Source: Aquincola tertiaricarbonis (GTDB lineage: Bacteria > Pseudomonadota > Gammaproteobacteria > Burkholderiales > Burkholderiaceae_C). Taken from it: a stretch of DNA of 64,000 bases. A program made the position numbers and the translations under genes. The number at the start of each line of letters is the position of its first letter. Within the stretch, counting starts at the first letter, position 1. The notes beneath the pieces were generated by a model that was not told where the DNA came from, did no database searches, and saw only the letters and a program-made list of their open reading frames with translations. Positions 38,241 through 47,156 of the stretch are shown here, piece by piece. The stretch covers positions 1-64,000 of the forward strand of contig NZ_JZUE01000016.1 of the NCBI RefSeq assembly GCF_000969605.1, in the 5' to 3' direction.

Positions 38241-38453
38241 ACCAATCCACGTTCAAGCGTAGGACAAGCAGCGGCCGGACCCTACTGCCAACATCTTGGC
38301 AGTGCGGGGAGCTCTGCATCCGCTCCGCCCTGCCAATCCCATCCACGACCTGGTAATCGTGGTGTTGCTGCGTGAAGCCGTCGGGGAGTCTGCGCGGCAG
38401 AAGCCGCACAGCCTCCTGCGACGGCCTTAGTGCTCAGCTCCCCTAAGCCCCCC

Positions 38454-38711
38454 TCAACAGGGAGCTCCAGCGTGTTCGATTGCACCCTCGTTGGACACTA
38501 ATTCAGCCAGCTTCCACCACCGCTCCCACAGGCCCGGGTGAAGTGCCATCGCCCGACGCAAGTCCGGCTCGGCGTCACCACGCGCCGGTCCACCGTAGTC
38601 CATGAACCAACATGCATGCGCGACGAAGCTCTCTGCGTCGCCTTCCTGCACCGGAGGGCATGGCGGCGTGTACCGGAAGCTGGTCATCGTGAAAGCGATG
38701 CGCGCGGTCAA
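38454..38711 (-). CDS. short protein fragment, unknown
   Basis: 85 residues with a plausible coding feel (HACWFMDYGGPARGDAEPDL, RRAMALHPGLWERWWKLAEL), resembling a single TPR-like helix pair. It has only a TTG start and a stop immediately upstream, so it is more likely the C-terminal end of a broken gene than a complete one. Confidence 0.3.
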   Translation of the reverse strand: MTARIAFTMTSFRYTPPCPPVQEGDAESFVAHACWFMDYGGPARGDAEPDLRRAMALHPGLWERWWKLAELVSNEGAIEHAGAPC

Positions 38712-39127
38712 TGGCTTGACCAGTCACCCTGAACGAGACGCGAGGGCGGCGATGGACCGGGTCGTCATCGGCCTTTTGGAGGCACTGAAGCGCTGGCGCG
38801 GCGTTGCCGAGCAGCTCTTGCACTCGATTCAGGGAAGCTTGCCGCCCCACAAGGTCAATCCACGAACCCGGCCTTCTACTAACGTCATGACCAGCTGCGG
38901 AATCTCCTAGGGAGATGCTTGGCAGGACGCTGTTGGCAACTTGATTCTTGCGATCCGGGATTCGGCAGCGCTCATCTTCGAGGCCACGCGCTCCACGGAG
39001 TCGCCTATGAGTGGCAGCCAACGGCGCTACCCGCGTCCGGCAATCTCGTCGCGTTGGGGCGGGTGAGTCCCCGACGCAAGTCGGCTTGAAGCCGCCGCCA
39101 TTCCGCGGAAGACCGGCGCATGGGAGG
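38712..39127. other. non-coding stretch, probable decayed coding DNA
   Basis: The minus strand here has protein-like pieces in changing frames (RVQELLGNAAPALQCLQKAD) that may belong with the fragment at 38454-38711; I cannot name the family. Confidence 0.3.
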
Positions 39128-39157
39128 ATGCAGCCGCCGTCAGTCGAGGGGGCTCGC

Positions 39158-39598
39158 ATGCCAGGCTGGACCACTCTCTCCTGTTCGGTTGCTTCGTTCG
39201 CTGTGCTTGCGCTTGCCAGCTCGATCGCCGGATGCGGCACGCCCGGACCGCTGCACGCCCTGCCCCGGCCGGACAGATTCGCGCGGCCGGCCGCCATTGT
39301 CGCGACGACCTCAAAAGAGGGTGTACCGTTGAACGTGCGCTGGGAGCAGCTCAACAAAGCGCAGAAGGCGGTTGTGCGCGGTTGGTACGTGGACATGCCG
39401 ACGGGCGACCAACCGCCCTACCCTCGAGCCGGCTTGCGCCCCGTGATTGAGGCGGTGTGGCAGCGCCAGCGCCGAATGCTGGAGACGGGCGACCTGCTGG
39501 TGGTGGCCACCAGGGTGAATGACGCCGAGCGGCTCGCGAAGGCGCTGGACGAGATGGCGAGTGCAGGCAAGCGTTGGAATGGCCAGTACCGGGCATGA
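39158..39598 (+). CDS. small lipoprotein, unknown function
   Basis: 146 residues from ATG 39158, which begins the signal MPGWTTLSCSVASFAVLALA followed by the lipobox SIAGC. The mature part contains VRWEQLNKAQKAVVRGWYVD, MPTGDQPPYPRAGLRPVIEA and a helical C-terminus. The GWYVDMP.GDQPPYP segment recalls the N-terminal part of some TonB-domain lipoproteins, but the usual C-terminal TonB strand pattern is missing. Family not certain. Confidence 0.6.
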   Translation: MPGWTTLSCSVASFAVLALASSIAGCGTPGPLHALPRPDRFARPAAIVATTSKEGVPLNVRWEQLNKAQKAVVRGWYVDMPTGDQPPYPRAGLRPVIEAVWQRQRRMLETGDLLVVATRVNDAERLAKALDEMASAGKRWNGQYRA

Positions 39599-40062
39599 CC
39601 CTTGGGTCGTGGGCGGGGCGGTCGACCGTGCCGGACGACTTTGATGCGCCGCAATCAGAAGGGAGAGGTGTGCCAGCTCGAGCGTAGTCTGCCGCCCGAC
39701 GACGAGCCAAGGTGACAACACGCCGGCTGGCACAGGTACTGGCGTGCCCAAGCGTTCGCAGACGTGGGCCTTCTACTAGCTTAAAGCAAGTCGCCCGTGG
39801 TCTGGCGCAGCGTTTTGTGCCTCCTCAAGCAATTAGCCGTCATCACACTCTGCTCTTTCCAGACTCGTACACGTAGAAAAAGCTCCGCGAGCGAAGCCCG
39901 GATTCCCTGGTCGTCATCCTGGGAGCGCTCGGTGTCGGCGGGGCGCTCTCCGACGGCAGACTGCTGAAAACGACCTCTCACGCTCTGCGCCGCAACCGTC
40001 CAACGCGCGCGTGGCCCGATGGCCCTTGACGACCTGTCTGATCAGACGACGCACTCATTCGA
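39599..40062. other. non-coding stretch, nothing recognised
   Basis: About 460 bp with no supportable gene on either strand. Confidence 0.4.
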
Positions 40063-40310
40063 TTGGCTCGAGCGTTCCACGCCTGTTTCGACAACGCTGT
40101 TGAACCCGCGCCGTGGGCCACGGCGGAGAAGATCGAGTGCGGTTGGTGCAAGGACGACCTCGGGCTCTTTCTGGCGGATCACGCCGCGCCCGCTGGAAGA
40201 CGGCATGACCGATCCCGAGCCGCCGGTGCGCATGCGTGTGTTCGACGCGATGATGACCATGCGCACGATCGACGTCACCCGCATGAGGCGGCGCGGCCGG
40301 GGCCAACACC
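40063..40310 (+). pseudogene. VOC family (3-demethylubiquinone methyltransferase-like) remnant
   Basis: The plus strand reads EKIECGWCKDDLGL in one frame and FWRITPRPLEDGMTDPEPPV followed by RVFDAMMTMRTIDVTRMR in the next, matching the last 60 residues of the PF06983-type VOC proteins (CGW.KD..G..W...P..L...DPD....R...AMM.M.KID). The N-terminal two thirds are lost. Confidence 0.65.
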
Positions 40311-40339
40311 GGCCGGCCGCTGAAGTGCCGGCGCACCGC

Positions 40340-40500
40340 TCACCCCAGCAACTGCCGCACGTGAACGGCGTGGTCCACGCCCCACAGCCGGCTGCGCAAG
40401 GCCTGTGCCTCCTCTGCGCCCAGCACGGGTGTGGCCAGTTCCAGCAGCTTGCCGTCCAGCTCGGCGTCCGACTGCGGCAGCAACGGGTCGACTGACCAGG
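40340..40500 (-). pseudogene. MmgE/PrpD family C-terminal remnant
   Basis: The minus strand reads DPLLPQSDAELDGKLLELAT, PVLGAEEAQALRSRLWGVDH and VRQLLG, which fits the final helical block of MmgE/PrpD (2-methylcitrate dehydratase-like) proteins. The rest of the gene is gone. Confidence 0.5.
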
Positions 40501-40697
40501 ACATGGCCACGGTGGTGGCGCAATTCCGCAAGCCGTTACTGGCGCTGGAGGGCGGCCTACAGCAAGCCACCGGGGCCTGGGCCGGTGGAGCCCAGCACGG
40601 TGGCGGCACGGCCGCCTCTCGGCACTAACGCCCTTGCGCGGCCGCGACGGGACTGCTCTGATGCATCGCCTTGAAAAATGCACAGGAGCTGACCCGC

Positions 40698-41990
40698 ATG
40701 ACCCCCCACCATCGTCGCGACTTCATCCGCCTCGGCGGCCTTTACGGCGCAGCGGCCCTGCTGCCTGCCCTGGCCGGCCCCGCCCGGGCCGCAATGGCAC
40801 CGGGCGACAAGTTCGACCTGCTGGTGCGCCGGGCCAACCTGGTGGACCCGAGCCAGAACCTGTCTGGCCTGTACGACATCGGCATCCGCCACGGCCTGAT
40901 TGAGGCCATTGCGCCCGCCATCCCGGCGGAGCGCGGCAGCCGGGTGATGGACGCTGGCGGCAAGCTCGTCACGCCGGGCCTCATCGACCTGCACGCGCAC
41001 ACCTATCCCTTTGGATCGGCGATCGGGATTCCGGCCGACGAGCTGGTGGCGCACCAATGCACCACCACCGTGGTGTCCGCCGGGGACGCCGGCGCCAACA
41101 ACATTGCGGCCTGGCGCCGCTTCGTCGTGCCCGGCGGCCGCACCCGGCAGTTCGCCTTCATCCACATCGCGGTGGCGGGGCTGGCCGGCTTTCCGGTGCC
41201 GGAGCTCTACAACATCGACTATGCGCAGGTGGAGGCCACGGCACGCGCCATCGCCGAGAACGCCGACATCGTGCTCGGCGTGAAGGTGCGCATGAGCGAG
41301 AACGTGATCGCCCGCCACGGTGCGGAGCCGCTCAAGCGCGCCCTCTTGGCCTGCGAGCGCTCCGGTGTTCCGGCCCGACTCATGTGCCACATCGGTGGCG
41401 TGTCGGACCGGGCGCTGATGTCGCAGATTCTCGACTTGCTGCGGCCGGGCGACATCCTCACCCATGCCTACTCCGGCGCGCCCAACCTGGCGGGCGAGTT
41501 CACCAACATCGTGCAGGACGGCCGGCTGCTGCCGGCGGCGCTGGCCGCTAAGCAGCGGGGCGTGGTCTTCGACGTCGGTCACGGCGGCGGCAGCTTTGAC
41601 TACACGGTTGCGGAAGCGGCCATTGCCCAAGGCTGCCCGCCCGACACCATCTCGTCGGACGTGCACGTCTTCAGCGCCAACACGCCGGGCATCCCCTACC
41701 TACCGTGGGTGATGAGCAAGTTCCTTCACCTGGGCTTCTCGCTGCCGCAGGTGGTGGCGATGGCGACGCAGGCGCCGGCGCGTGCCATCGGCCGCATGCC
41801 CAAGCTGGGCACGCTGCAGGTCGGTGCGCCGGCCGACCTGTCGATACTGGAGCTGGTGGAAGGCCCAGTGACCTTCGTCGACACCCGCAACAACCAGCGG
41901 GAAGGGCGTGCCCACCTGCGGCCCGCCGGCACCATCACCGGCGGAGTGGCCTATGGCCGCCCGTACCAGGCGCCGTTCTCGGTGCGCTGA
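40698..41990 (+). CDS. amidohydrolase/deacetylase family metallohydrolase, exported
   Basis: 430 residues from ATG 40698, with AGGAG 8 bases upstream. The N-terminus has a Tat-like signal (HHRRDFIRLGGLYGAAALLP, cleavage near ARA), so the enzyme probably folds in the cytoplasm and is exported. Dihydroorotase-like amidohydrolase features: VTPGLIDLHAHTYPFG (metal ligands HAH), the internal lysine region VLGVKVRMSE, LMCHIGG, LTHAYSG, SSDVHV with a late Asp, and the small C-terminal sandwich domain GAPADLSILELVEG. Substrate unknown; relatives hydrolyse cyclic amides or N-acyl groups. The gene stands alone. Confidence 0.88.
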   Translation: MTPHHRRDFIRLGGLYGAAALLPALAGPARAAMAPGDKFDLLVRRANLVDPSQNLSGLYDIGIRHGLIEAIAPAIPAERGSRVMDAGGKLVTPGLIDLHAHTYPFGSAIGIPADELVAHQCTTTVVSAGDAGANNIAAWRRFVVPGGRTRQFAFIHIAVAGLAGFPVPELYNIDYAQVEATARAIAENADIVLGVKVRMSENVIARHGAEPLKRALLACERSGVPARLMCHIGGVSDRALMSQILDLLRPGDILTHAYSGAPNLAGEFTNIVQDGRLLPAALAAKQRGVVFDVGHGGGSFDYTVAEAAIAQGCPPDTISSDVHVFSANTPGIPYLPWVMSKFLHLGFSLPQVVAMATQAPARAIGRMPKLGTLQVGAPADLSILELVEGPVTFVDTRNNQREGRAHLRPAGTITGGVAYGRPYQAPFSVR

Positions 41991-42118
41991 GCGTCGCTCC
42001 TACTGGTCGTCATCGACGGCGAAGGTGCCCCTTGGAGGGCCGATCCACCAGCCCCTTTCGAGTTGGCAGACGGGCCAGCCGGTCAGGACCGCAACGGCGT
42101 CTCAATCCGTACCTTCGC

Positions 42119-42290
42119 CTACAGGGTCAGGACCGTGCGGTCGCCGATGAGATGCTCCGACCCCGATAGCGATGCGGCACTTCGGGATGCCAGGAAGTTG
42201 ATCAGATCGGCCACCTCTTGAGCCTGGTGCCTGCCGCGTGGAATGCCGCCAAGCGACTTCGTGCTCGTCCGCTTGCCCATGCGCCCAGAT
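42119..42290 (-). pseudogene. short-chain dehydrogenase C-terminal remnant
   Basis: The minus strand reads RHQAQEVADLINFLASRSAA and SLSGSEHLIGDRTVLTL up to a stop at 42119, the standard C-terminus of an SDR (normally ...SGSEHLIDGG). The Gly-Gly of the usual end is changed and upstream sequence is lost. Confidence 0.6.
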
Positions 42291-42330
42291 GCAGTGTTTC
42301 GGCAGCCGCCGTCGGACATCCGTCCTACGT

Positions 42331-43302
42331 CTAGGTTCTTCCGAACCTCCCCGGTGCCATTCCCACCACCCGACTGAAGGCCATGCTGAAGGTGCTGGCC
42401 GAGCCGTAGCCCACGCGCTCGGCGATCTGCTGGACGGACATGGATTGCCCTCGCAACAAGTCCTTGGCCAGCGCCATCCGCCACGCCTGCAGGTATTCCA
42501 TCGGTGGCAGGCCCAGGGCCTTGCTGAAGCGCTCGTAGAAGGCCGATCGTGACAGTGCCGCCTCGGCGGCGAGTTGGACCACAGTCCACCGCCGCTCCGG
42601 CGCTGCGTGCATGGCCCTCAGAGCCTGGGCCAGACGCGGGTCTGCCAGACCACGCAACAGGCCCGGTGGTGCCCCTTCGGCACGGCCGTCGACCTCGGCC
42701 GCCGAGCGCAAGGCCTCGATCAGCATCAGCTCAACAAAGCGCGTCATCACGAGCGTGCGCCCGGCGCGCCGTGTGCGCGTCTCCTCTCCCACCTGACCGA
42801 CGAGGAGGCTCAGGCGCGGCACGTCTCGCACGTGCAGCATGGCCGGCAGCAGCGAAACCAGCAAGCCTGCGTCGGGCGAACCGAACTCGAAAAACCCGCC
42901 GAGCACGCGAAGGTCAGGCGGCCCCTCGGGGTTGCCGTGGCGCAAGGTCTCGTCCGGCGGCTGGTCCCCGCCGACACCACCATCCAGGCGCGCCGCCTGG
43001 GCAGCGATCTGCTGCGCATCTAAATCCACAGGTATGGCGCCCAACTCCAGGCTGGACAACACAAAGCCCGGCGTGGCCGGCAGCAGCACGAAGTCGCCCT
43101 GCCGCAGCTCGACGGGCGCCTGCCGTTGAACGGCGAGCTGGCAGCCGCCTTCCAGCACCACGCAGAAGCTGGGCAGACCGAAGGCGCCATACCGCACCGC
43201 CCAACGCCCGGCGCCCTCAATGGTGCGCGAGTAGGCGCTGCGGGGCTGCAACAGGGCGATGACCTCCGCAAGGGGGTCGCTGGGCGCGGCGTGGAATCGC
43301 AT
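42331..43302 (-). CDS. AraC family transcriptional regulator (cupin type)
   Basis: 323 residues from the ATG at 43302 (MRFHAAPSDPLAEVIALLQP); the frame is open far upstream but that part is only the opposite strand of the SDR gene. The N-terminal AraC cupin domain has CVVLEGGCQLAVQ and LRQGDFVLLPATPGF; the C-terminal double helix-turn-helix has QLAAEAALSRSAFYERFSKA, then SVQQIAERVGYGSASTFSMA with the closing GMAPGRF. It is divergent from the SDR gene at 43426, 123 bp away, and is the likely regulator of that gene. Confidence 0.9.
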   Translation of the reverse strand: MRFHAAPSDPLAEVIALLQPRSAYSRTIEGAGRWAVRYGAFGLPSFCVVLEGGCQLAVQRQAPVELRQGDFVLLPATPGFVLSSLELGAIPVDLDAQQIAAQAARLDGGVGGDQPPDETLRHGNPEGPPDLRVLGGFFEFGSPDAGLLVSLLPAMLHVRDVPRLSLLVGQVGEETRTRRAGRTLVMTRFVELMLIEALRSAAEVDGRAEGAPPGLLRGLADPRLAQALRAMHAAPERRWTVVQLAAEAALSRSAFYERFSKALGLPPMEYLQAWRMALAKDLLRGQSMSVQQIAERVGYGSASTFSMAFSRVVGMAPGRFGRT

Positions 43303-43425
43303 GGCGGACGTTGGCAGACTTTTGATGGACGACGGATCGTAGTCGATCCGGCGCCGGCTCCCTAACGTGTGAAGCCTGCGCCAAGCATCACCTGCTTGTT
43401 CACCACCCACCAAAGGATTTCCCGC

Positions 43426-44184
43426 ATGAACACGATTCTCATCACTGGTTGCTCGTCCGGCTACGGCCTGGCCACGGCCCTGCACTTCCACACCAAGGGC
43501 TGGAACGTCTTTGCCGGGATGCGCCAACCCGACGCCCTGTCGGACGGCGTCATCCCCACCTCGGAACGCTTTCAGCCCGTTGCGCTTGATGTGACGGACC
43601 CTGCCAGCATCGCCAGCGCCTTGCAGCGCTGCGGCGCCATCGACGTGCTGGTCAACAACGCGGGCATCGGCTTGTTCGGCGCCTTCGAGGCCACTCCGAT
43701 GAGCACGGTGCGCGAAGTCTTTGAGACCAACACGCTGGGCACGATGGCCATGTGCCAAGCCGTGCTGCCGCAGTTCCGTCACCGGCGGTCCGGATCGATC
43801 ATCAACGTCACCTCCAGCGCGGTGTTGGCACCCATGCCCCTGGTAGCCGCCTACACCGCCAGCAAAACCGCGGTCGAGGGTTTCACCGCCTCGCTGGCGC
43901 TGGAACTGGCCGAGTTCGGAATCCACGCTCGGCTGGTGCAGCCGGGCTACGCGCCGACCACGCGCTTCGCCGTCAACGGCAGCGAGCGCATGCAGGGCTT
44001 GGTGCCCGAGGCGTATGCCGGCTACGCACGGCGGGTGTTCGCGATGCTGACGCAGGTGGAGCATGTCACAGCAGAGGCTGAGGTGGCCGACGCCGTGTGG
44101 CAGGCGGCTACGGACGTCAACGGCCCAATGCGCAGGCCGGCCGGGGCCGACGCCATGGCGCTGGCGCGCAGCGGCGCGTCCTGA
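43426..44184 (+). CDS. short-chain dehydrogenase/reductase (SDR)
   Basis: 252 residues from ATG 43426, with AAAGGA upstream. Classical SDR: nucleotide-binding GCSSGYG (8-14), NNAG (77-80), catalytic Ser near 130, Tyr143 and Lys147 (YTASK). NAD(P)(H)-dependent oxidation or reduction of an alcohol/ketone; the substrate cannot be read. The divergent cupin-type AraC regulator beside many such SDRs in proteobacteria suggests induction by the substrate. Confidence 0.9.
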   Translation: MNTILITGCSSGYGLATALHFHTKGWNVFAGMRQPDALSDGVIPTSERFQPVALDVTDPASIASALQRCGAIDVLVNNAGIGLFGAFEATPMSTVREVFETNTLGTMAMCQAVLPQFRHRRSGSIINVTSSAVLAPMPLVAAYTASKTAVEGFTASLALELAEFGIHARLVQPGYAPTTRFAVNGSERMQGLVPEAYAGYARRVFAMLTQVEHVTAEAEVADAVWQAATDVNGPMRRPAGADAMALARSGAS

Positions 44185-44592
44185 AGCTGCGCTGCAAGCG
44201 CGCATCGGCAGCCCGGAGAATCACCGCTCCGCTGCTGGCCGGCTGTGGCCTGCTGCCGCCTGCTGATGAGAGGACAGCGCACCAAGCTGCAGGCCAGGCG
44301 CGTCAACCAGCGTCCAGCCATCTGCGCACACGGCAACAACGTGGCACTGGTGCTGCGGGGCGGCGGCCGGAGTGGCCTCGCCCAACGGGCGTGCGGCAGT
44401 CCTTGGAAGGCCGGCAATCATTCGACGCTAAAGGCATCGCGCGGTCGTGTCGAAGCGCCGCAGGACAAGGGTCATGAAGTCGCAAACGTCCGGCCTTGCC
44501 GCACAGGACGATGCCCACGGCAGGCCACATCTGCCCGCGATCGCAGTGATGGCCCTTCGACAGCTGACCGAGTTAAATGGCCGCAACCACGA
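44185..44592. other. non-coding stretch, nothing recognised
   Basis: About 400 bp between the convergent ends of the SDR and porin genes. No terminator with a T run seen. Confidence 0.4.
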
Positions 44593-45702
44593 TCAGAAGT
44601 CGTGTCGGATGCCAAATTCGTACGCGGTAGACTTTTGACCGCCGGAGTAGTTGGCGGCGGTGGTCGTGGCGCTCACGGCTGGCCCGCCCGGAATGGCGAA
44701 GGTCGCTGCCCCCTTGTTCTCTACGCGGGCGAGGTGCGTGTAGAGCGCGGTGCGCTTGGACAGGCTGTGCACGTAGCCCGCACCCAGCAGCCTGGCATCG
44801 TTGGCATCTCGTGCTGCGGTGGAACCCGACTGGTCGGCCCGCAGATACGTCAACTTGACCAGGCCAGGGCCAACCGGAATCACCGCGCCAACCTGGGTGT
44901 TGACGGTCCGGTCGGCGCCGAACACCCATCGCCGCTGCATGACGTCGAGCTTGACGACGCCGAAGTCGTAGGAGGCGCCGTAGACCTGGTCCTTGAAGTG
45001 CTGGTTGCCGGCGGCGTTGCGGGTCGTGAATTGCGCGGCCGCGACGTTCCAAGGGCCGCTCGCCCAGCCGAGGCGGAAGCCGCTGCCCTTCGTGCCGCCG
45101 GCGCCGGTTGCACCGCCCTCCCCGGCCGTCACGACAGCCTGGCCGTAGACGCCGGCCAGTCCCGCCGGCAGGAAGTATTCGAGCGCGTTGCTGACGCGCA
45201 GGGTCGGGTTGGCCGTCGTCGCCTCGCCGGCCGTGCCGAAGGCTTGTCCCAGCGCGCGCGAGGCGGCGAACGACCGGAACGTGTTGGCGCTTGCAACGCC
45301 CAGCGTCGTAAACGGGTCGAAGCTCGTCCACACCAGATGCGTCGGCACCCAGTCGCGGCCGAGTCGAACCTCACCCAGTCGGCTATCGGCCAGGCTCACG
45401 GTGGAGCGTCGGTCCCAGAACTGGCCGGCTGGCGTCGCGGCGCCGACGGTGCCCATGTCGCCGAGGATCGTCGCGTCGAGATAGAAGCCGGCACTGCGCC
45501 CGCCGCCCAGGTTCTCGACACCCCGAACGATGAGCTTGCTCGTCGCATTGGCGCCGCTGACCTCGGACTTGATCGATCCGAGGGAGCCGTTGCGCACCTG
45601 TCGCAGGCCGAGGTCGACGGTGCCGCCGATGGTGACCGACGACTGCGCTGCGGCAGCCAGGCAGGCACCGCCCAGGGTGGCTGCGCTCAGGCGTTTCATC
45701 AT
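44593..45702 (-). CDS. outer-membrane porin (trimeric, Burkholderia type)
   Basis: 369 residues from the ATG at 45702, which has AAGGAAAC before it. Signal peptide (RLSAATLGGACLAAAAQ), then the family's N-terminal SSVTIGGTVDLGLRQVRNGS, alternating strand pattern, the loop-3 region LGEVRLGRDWVPTHLVWTSF, and the C-terminal AYEFGIRHDF ending in Phe, the signal for BAM-mediated insertion. It is the last gene of the FAH-HyuA-HyuB-137aa-Bug operon, 25 bp after the Bug receptor gene, and probably admits the substrate of that pathway. Confidence 0.92.
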   Translation of the reverse strand: MMKRLSAATLGGACLAAAAQSSVTIGGTVDLGLRQVRNGSLGSIKSEVSGANATSKLIVRGVENLGGGRSAGFYLDATILGDMGTVGAATPAGQFWDRRSTVSLADSRLGEVRLGRDWVPTHLVWTSFDPFTTLGVASANTFRSFAASRALGQAFGTAGEATTANPTLRVSNALEYFLPAGLAGVYGQAVVTAGEGGATGAGGTKGSGFRLGWASGPWNVAAAQFTTRNAAGNQHFKDQVYGASYDFGVVKLDVMQRRWVFGADRTVNTQVGAVIPVGPGLVKLTYLRADQSGSTAARDANDARLLGAGYVHSLSKRTALYTHLARVENKGAATFAIPGGPAVSATTTAANYSGGQKSTAYEFGIRHDF

Positions 45703-45727
45703 GATGTTTCCTTGTTGCGGCATGCGC

Positions 45728-46699
45728 CTACTCCGGCTTGAAGCCCGCGCTTTTCAGCAGCTCGGCGCCTTGCGCAACGTCGGCGGCGACGTAGCGCCTG
45801 AACTGTTCGGTGGTCTCGGAGACGGGGTCGATGCCCAGGCTCGCGAAGGCGCCGGACTTGCCGAGCTCAACCACCGCCTTGTTGATGGCGGCGTTGAGGA
45901 TGGCGATGCGATCGGCAGGCGTGTCCTTCGGCGCCCAGACGCCATACCAGGACACGTACGAGAAGTTGGGCATTCCGCTTTCGGCGACGGTCGGCACCTC
46001 GGGTGCGAGCGGGCTGCGTTTTGCGGACGTGATCGCGATCGGCTTGACCTGTCCGGCCTTGGCCAGCGGCTGCAACGAGATCATCGAGTCGAGCAGCAGG
46101 TTGACATGACCACCACCCACGTCCACCAGCGCTGGCTGCGTCCCCTTGTAGGGCACGTAGGTGAACTTGACGCCGCTCTGCTGGGCCAGCAACAAGGTGG
46201 CGAGGTGGCTGGGCGCGCCAGCGGCGGGTATGGCCGCGGTCCACTTTTCCGGCTCCTGCTTCGCCGAGGCCAGCACCTCCGACAGCTTCTTCTCCGATCG
46301 TTGCGGTGCGATGACCAGCATCAAGGGCGCCTCCCCGACGCGCGCGACCGGTGCGAAGTCGGTCTGCGGGTCGTACGGCGGCTTGGCCAGCACCTGCTTG
46401 GCCAGCACGTGCGTGGCCGCCGAAAACAGCAGCGTGTAGCCGTCGGCGTGGGCCGTCTTGACGGCATTACCGCCGATGGTGCCGCTGGCACCGGCCTTGT
46501 TGTCGACGATGACGGTACTGCCGAACTGCTTGCGCAGTTGCTCGCTGAGCAGGCGGGCAGCGTTGTCGACGCCACCGCCGGCGGAAAACGGCACGACGAT
46601 GCGGATCGTCTTGTCCTTCTCCGGGAATTTCTCGGTCTGGGCCCATGAAGGGGCGGCGGCGAGCAGGCCCGCCACTGCCAGCACCTGGTTGATGTTCAT
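45728..46699 (-). CDS. Bug-type tripartite tricarboxylate receptor (TctC family)
   Basis: 323 residues from the ATG at 46699 with GAGGAG 6 bases before it; the frame extends far upstream but only as the shadow of the 137-residue gene. Signal peptide MNINQVLAVAGLLAAAPSWA, then IRIVVPFSAGGGVDNAARLL, VIVDNKAGASGTIGGNAVKT, FTYVPYKGTQPALVDVGGGH and PEVPTVAESGMPNF, all Bug signatures. Periplasmic binding of an organic acid; position in the hydantoinase-type operon suggests its ligand feeds HyuA/HyuB. Confidence 0.93.
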   Translation of the reverse strand: MNINQVLAVAGLLAAAPSWAQTEKFPEKDKTIRIVVPFSAGGGVDNAARLLSEQLRKQFGSTVIVDNKAGASGTIGGNAVKTAHADGYTLLFSAATHVLAKQVLAKPPYDPQTDFAPVARVGEAPLMLVIAPQRSEKKLSEVLASAKQEPEKWTAAIPAAGAPSHLATLLLAQQSGVKFTYVPYKGTQPALVDVGGGHVNLLLDSMISLQPLAKAGQVKPIAITSAKRSPLAPEVPTVAESGMPNFSYVSWYGVWAPKDTPADRIAILNAAINKAVVELGKSGAFASLGIDPVSETTEQFRRYVAADVAQGAELLKSAGFKPE

Positions 46700-46742
46700 G
46701 ATGTCTCCTCGATTTACGTGTTGGGTCGTCGGCGGCGCACGG

Positions 46743-47156
46743 TCAATCCTCGAGCTTCGGCCCGTGCAGTTCGGCATAGGAGCGCAGCGTCTTCTCGACC
46801 TTGGGCAGCAGCCACTCGGCCACCGATGCAGGCAAGCGTTCGCGGCGGGCCTGATCGAGCAGGCGGCGCAGTGGCTGCGCCCGTGATCCCATCGATGCAC
46901 CCTCCTCGGCGCTCTTCTGCAAGGCGGTGAAGAACATCGCCACCTCCGGCACATCGGAACGCGTACCAGCGTCGCCGAGGTAGTCGACGATGTCGAGTTC
47001 GAAGTCGTCCAGCCGCAGGCTGATGCCGCCCACGCCGCAGCCGCATCCGGCGCCCAGCGCCACGTGCTGCATCGACAGTGCACTCCACAGGTCGAGCAGG
47101 TGCTCGGCACGCTGGACGAGATCGTCGGCATCCACGGCCAGGCCTGCGGCGCTCAC
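46743..47156 (-). CDS. 137-residue third protein of a HyuA/HyuB-type carboxylase/hydrolase
   Basis: Starts with GTG at 47156, overlapping the hyuB stop by 4 bp (GTGA), so it is translationally coupled. The N-terminal part has a helix (DDLVQRAEHLLDLWSALSMQ) and a cysteine pair in a Gly-rich turn (GAGCGCGVGG), then LRLDDFELDIVDYLGD and a helical C-terminus (LLPKVEKTLRSYAELHGP). ATP-dependent acetophenone/acetone carboxylases, which share the HyuA/HyuB core, have an additional small subunit; this may be an analogue, with the CGC pair as a possible metal site. I do not recognise the family from sequence alone. Confidence 0.75.
   Translation of the reverse strand: MSAAGLAVDADDLVQRAEHLLDLWSALSMQHVALGAGCGCGVGGISLRLDDFELDIVDYLGDAGTRSDVPEVAMFFTALQKSAEEGASMGSRAQPLRRLLDQARRERLPASVAEWLLPKVEKTLRSYAELHGPKLED

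Noticed and set aside
43303-44205. Long N-terminal extension of the AraC protein
   Set aside because: The upstream part is the mirror of the SDR gene; the ATG at 43302 gives a normal AraC length.
46700-47131. N-terminal extension of the Bug receptor
   Set aside because: It lies opposite in frame to the 137-residue gene, and the signal peptide with a good ribosome site starts at 46699.
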